Shown here: one piece after another, positions 61,944 through 64,000 of the stretch
Position numbering within the stretch: position 1 is the first letter of the stretch
Layout: each line of letters opens with the position of its first letter
Source of the DNA: Stenotrophomonas sp. Marseille-Q4652
GTDB taxonomy: Bacteria; Pseudomonadota; Gammaproteobacteria; Xanthomonadales; Xanthomonadaceae
NCBI RefSeq assembly: GCF_916618915.1
Contig: NZ_CAKAKE010000001.1
Location: 1,302,001 to 1,366,000, forward strand
DNA: 64,000 nucleotides
Reading direction: 5' to 3'
The notes under the pieces: generated by a model
What the model was told of the DNA's origin: nothing
Databases searched by the model: none
What the model saw: only the letters and a program-made list of their open reading frames with translations
Made by a program: the position numbers and the translations under genes

Positions 61944-62249
61944 ATGTCCATCGTCTTGACCCCGGCCCAGAACCGTTTCCTGCGCGGCCAGGCGCACGAT
62001 CTCAAAGCCCTGCTTCAGATCGGCGGCAAGGGGGTAACCCCGGCTTTCCTCGCAGAACTCGACGAAGTGCTGGAACGGCACGAGCTGGTCAAGGTGAAGG
62101 TTGCCGCCGAGGACCGCGAGGCCCGTGACGAGATGGTCACCGCGCTGGTGGAAGCCTCGGGCAGCGTGCTGGTGCAGCGTATCGGCCACGTGGCCGTCCT
62201 CTACCGTCCGGCCAGGGAAAAGCGCCAGATCGTCCTGCCGCGCGGCTGA
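61944..62249 (+). CDS. yhbY: Ribosome assembly RNA-binding protein YhbY
   Basis: A 101-residue CRM-domain protein that binds pre-50S particles. The fold includes LTPAQNRFLRGQAHDLKALLQIGGKGVTPAFLAEL with the GxxG loop and LVEASGSVLVQRIGHVAVLYRP. The start at 61944 (MSIVLTPAQ) matches the family; a frame start four codons earlier is not conserved. It diverges from rlmE, a pairing kept in many proteobacteria. Confidence 0.95.
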   Translation: MSIVLTPAQNRFLRGQAHDLKALLQIGGKGVTPAFLAELDEVLERHELVKVKVAAEDREARDEMVTALVEASGSVLVQRIGHVAVLYRPAREKRQIVLPRG

Positions 62250-62266
62250 TCCAACCGGAGCCTGCG

Positions 62267-62644
62267 ATGCAACTGAGCCAGGAACTGCCCGATTACAGCT
62301 ACACCCTGCGTGCCGCCGATGGCGCCAGCGCCCGGGTGAACGAGCGTACGCTCACCGCCAGTTTCATCCTGGCCCCGGATACGCTGGTCGAGGACTGGCC
62401 GGTGGCGAGCATGGCCGAACTGACTCCCGCGCACCTCGAAGCGCTGGTGGCGCTCAACCCTGCCGTGATCCTGCTGGGGACCGGTGCAACGCAGGTGTTT
62501 CCCCCCGCTGCCGTAATGGCAGCCGCGCTGACGCGCGGGGTGGGCATGGAAGTGATGACCAATGCCTCGGCCGCGCGCACTTTCAACGTGCTCGCCGGCG
62601 AAGGCCGCAAGGTAGTGGCTGGCTTCATCCTCGCGGCGGGCTGA
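62267..62644 (+). CDS. Mth938-like domain protein (DUF498)
   Basis: A 125-residue protein of the Mth938/NDUFAF3 fold. NERTLTASFILAPDTLVEDWPV, AVILLGTGATQVFPPAAVMAAALTRGVGMEVM and TNASAARTFNVLAGEGRKVVAGF are the conserved blocks. The mitochondrial relative helps assemble complex I; the bacterial role is unknown. It lies 17 bp after yhbY and is probably cotranscribed. Confidence 0.88.
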   Translation: MQLSQELPDYSYTLRAADGASARVNERTLTASFILAPDTLVEDWPVASMAELTPAHLEALVALNPAVILLGTGATQVFPPAAVMAAALTRGVGMEVMTNASAARTFNVLAGEGRKVVAGFILAAG

Positions 62645-62736
62645 CCCTCACCCGGCCGCCCGGGCCAAGGCCCGTACGCCACCCAACCCGACTGAAAACT
62701 GCAGGACCGGACCCCCATGGGCATCCGGTCGCACGC

Positions 62737-63522
62737 TTATTTCTGCGGCAGGTACTGCTGCGGATCGACCGGCTTGCCGTTGTAGCGGATCTCGAAGTGC
62801 AGCATGTCGCGATTGGAGCCGGTGCGGCCCATTTCGGCGATCTGCTCCCCCGCCTTGACGTTCTGGCCTTCGTTGACCAAGCGCTTGCGATTGTGGCCGT
62901 AGGCCGACAGCCACTGCTCGTTGTGCTTGATGATGATCAGTTCGCCATAGCCGACCAGGCCGGCACCGGAGTACACGACCACGCCATTGGCGGCCGCACG
63001 CACGGCCTGCCCGCTGGCGCCGGCGATGTCGATGCCCTGCTTGGCCGCATCACCGGCGACATAGCGGCCCACGACCACGCCATCGGCCGGCCAGCGCCAG
63101 CTGATGTTGCTCTTGACCGGTGCTGCGGCCGGCGCAATCGTCGTCGGCGCGCCCGGCGTGCTGGTCGAAGGCCTGGGAGTCTGGGCCGTGGTGGGGCGCG
63201 AGGGCGCGGCGGTTCCCGGGTAGAGCCGGATGACCTGGCCCGGATAGATCGTGTACGGCGGCTTCAGGCCATTCCACGTCGCCAGGTCGCCTGGCGTGAT
63301 GTTGTGGATGCGGGCAAGGGCATACAGCGTGTCGCCCTTGCGCACCGTGGTGGTCTGGCCCGGCTTGGGAACGGACGTCTTCGGTGCGCTCGACGAGATG
63401 GACGCAGCAGTCCCGGTATTCCCCGACTTCACCACGGTGGCAGTACCGCAACCCACCAGCGCTGACAGGGCCGCCGCGGCGACACCCACCTTCAGCGTGA
63501 CAGCCAACTTCCGGACACTCAT
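62737..63522 (-). CDS. nlpD: NlpD-like amidase-activator lipoprotein
   Basis: A 261-residue lipoprotein with lipobox LSALVGC (Cys24 or nearby), a LysM domain (TVRKGDTLYALARIHNITPGDLATWNGL, about 60-105), a Pro/Thr-rich linker and a LytM/M23 domain (about 150-261). The zinc ligands are degraded: the HxxxD site reads KQGID, and the HxH pair reads MLH. It should therefore be a non-catalytic activator of the AmiC-type amidase, as NlpD is. It overlaps the upstream YqaA gene by ATGA. Confidence 0.92.
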   Translation of the reverse strand: MSVRKLAVTLKVGVAAAALSALVGCGTATVVKSGNTGTAASISSSAPKTSVPKPGQTTTVRKGDTLYALARIHNITPGDLATWNGLKPPYTIYPGQVIRLYPGTAAPSRPTTAQTPRPSTSTPGAPTTIAPAAAPVKSNISWRWPADGVVVGRYVAGDAAKQGIDIAGASGQAVRAAANGVVVYSGAGLVGYGELIIIKHNEQWLSAYGHNRKRLVNEGQNVKAGEQIAEMGRTGSNRDMLHFEIRYNGKPVDPQQYLPQK

Positions 63523-64000
63523 GCGAATTTCGCCCTCCACACCAACCACGCCACAAGCCCAACCACCAACGCCGTCGCTACCCAACCCACCGGCTCGATC
63601 CAGCGCCGCATTGCCGTCGCCGCGCGCGCGCCGCCGAAACGGATCACCGCCGCCAGCAGGAACACACGCTTGCCGCGGCCGATCAGCATGCTCAGTACGT
63701 ACTGCAGCATCGGCACGCCCACGATACCCGATGCCCAGGTGAAGACCTTCATGGGAATCGGCATGAAGCCCCCGAGCACCAGGAAGGTAAACACCGCCCA
63801 CGGCGATTCGGCCATCTTTTCCTGGACCAGGGCAATGCCCGACTCGATGCCCGCGAGCATGCCCAGCGCGGCGAACAGCGGCTTGAGCGCCTCGAAGGCG
63901 AAATGACCCAGCGCATAACCCACCAGCGCGCCGGCCATCGAGCCGGCCAGGCTGAGGGTGGCGAACCACCAGCCGCGCCTGGGCTGGGCCACGCACATCG
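63519..64000 (-). CDS. YqaA family membrane protein, 5' end beyond window
   Basis: The C-terminal 160 residues or so of a DedA-like YqaA protein, open at the right edge. AQPRRGWWFATLSLAGSMAGALVGYALGHF, PIPMKVFTWASGIVGVPMLQYVLSMLIGRGKRVFLLAAVIRFGG and a final basic W-R-A-K-F-A are typical; about four helices remain. An in-frame ATG at 63998 is probably internal, since relatives have about 40 more residues. It precedes nlpD with a four-base overlap. Confidence 0.86.
   Translation of the reverse strand, partial: MCVAQPRRGWWFATLSLAGSMAGALVGYALGHFAFEALKPLFAALGMLAGIESGIALVQEKMAESPWAVFTFLVLGGFMPIPMKVFTWASGIVGVPMLQYVLSMLIGRGKRVFLLAAVIRFGGARAATAMRRWIEPVGWVATALVVGLVAWLVWRAKFA

Overview
The window is a GC-rich, gene-dense stretch of chromosome from a gammaproteobacterium. 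It is almost certainly a member of the Xanthomonadaceae (the Xanthomonas / Stenotrophomonas / Pseudoxanthomonas group); the genus cannot be fixed from sequence alone. Pointers are a LexA operator of the TTAG-N6-TACTA type described for Xanthomonas and Xylella, a Bcp/PrxQ peroxiredoxin with its two cysteines at 47 and 83 as in Xylella, a RegB/RegA pair, a large TonB-like 'transmembrane repetitive protein', and the lexA-recA-recX-alaS-csrA order. Nearly all of it is core housekeeping DNA. I see no prophage, insertion sequence, CRISPR array, rRNA operon or plasmid/integron gene.

Layout. 1-4.4 kb (minus): cmk-rpsA-ihfB-lapA-lapB, with lapB running off the left edge. 4.5-9.1 kb (plus): rpmJ, a small exported protein, agmatine-to-putrescine enzymes (aguA, aguB), a GNAT acetyltransferase and a TraB-like membrane protein. 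9.4-17.1 kb (minus): an RND efflux operon with one adaptor and two different permeases, joined by ATGA overlaps. 17.3-18.1 kb (plus): two small monohaem c-type cytochromes that look like a split cytochrome c4. 18.2-20.5 kb (minus): the repetitive TonB-like protein and nfuA. 20.6-22.3 kb (plus): phhB, a TonB-C lipoprotein and a ZIP transporter. 22.3-26.8 kb: rluC diverging from rne, which has a leader of nearly 400 nt. 27.2-30.1 kb (minus): a GacA-type regulator, a PAP2 phosphatase and ispG. 30.2-32.0 kb (plus): a RegB/RegA redox two-component system. 32.1-37.5 kb (minus): pcnB-folK-panB-panC-panD-pgi. 37.7-38.2 kb (plus): tRNA-Glu and fdxA. 38.3-39.7 kb (minus): dapA and a BamC-like lipoprotein. 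39.9-45.5 kb (plus): gcvR, bcp, a PIN-PhoH ATPase, a lipoprotein, a DUF1275 protein, thiD and a hydrolase, then two tandem identical tRNA-Arg genes. 46.3-52.1 kb (minus): lexA, recA, recX, alaS, csrA and tRNA-Ser. 52.2-53.0 kb (plus): a DUF2975-like membrane protein with a small Xre regulator. 53.0-58.9 kb (minus): ubiB, cinA, and the folP-miaA-hfq-hflX cluster. 59.0-61.9 kb (minus): a small membrane protein, ftsH and rlmE. 61.9-62.6 kb (plus): yhbY and a Mth938-domain protein. 62.7-64 kb (minus): an NlpD-like lipoprotein and a YqaA family protein cut by the right edge.

Several genes belong to shared circuits: RNA decay and post-transcriptional control (rne, pcnB, hfq, csrA and a GacA-type regulator), LPS homeostasis (lapA, lapB, ftsH), the SOS response (lexA, recA, recX), pantothenate synthesis (panBCD) and folate (folK, folP). 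The observations I rate highest are the pairing of a canonical RND permease with a partner whose proton-relay Asp and Lys are both Asn, the split cytochrome c4 pair, the repetitive TonB-like protein, the apparently leaderless lexA whose operator covers the -10 box and abuts the start codon, and an unassigned minus-strand terminator in the gap after rne. I did not find a clearly new multi-gene system.
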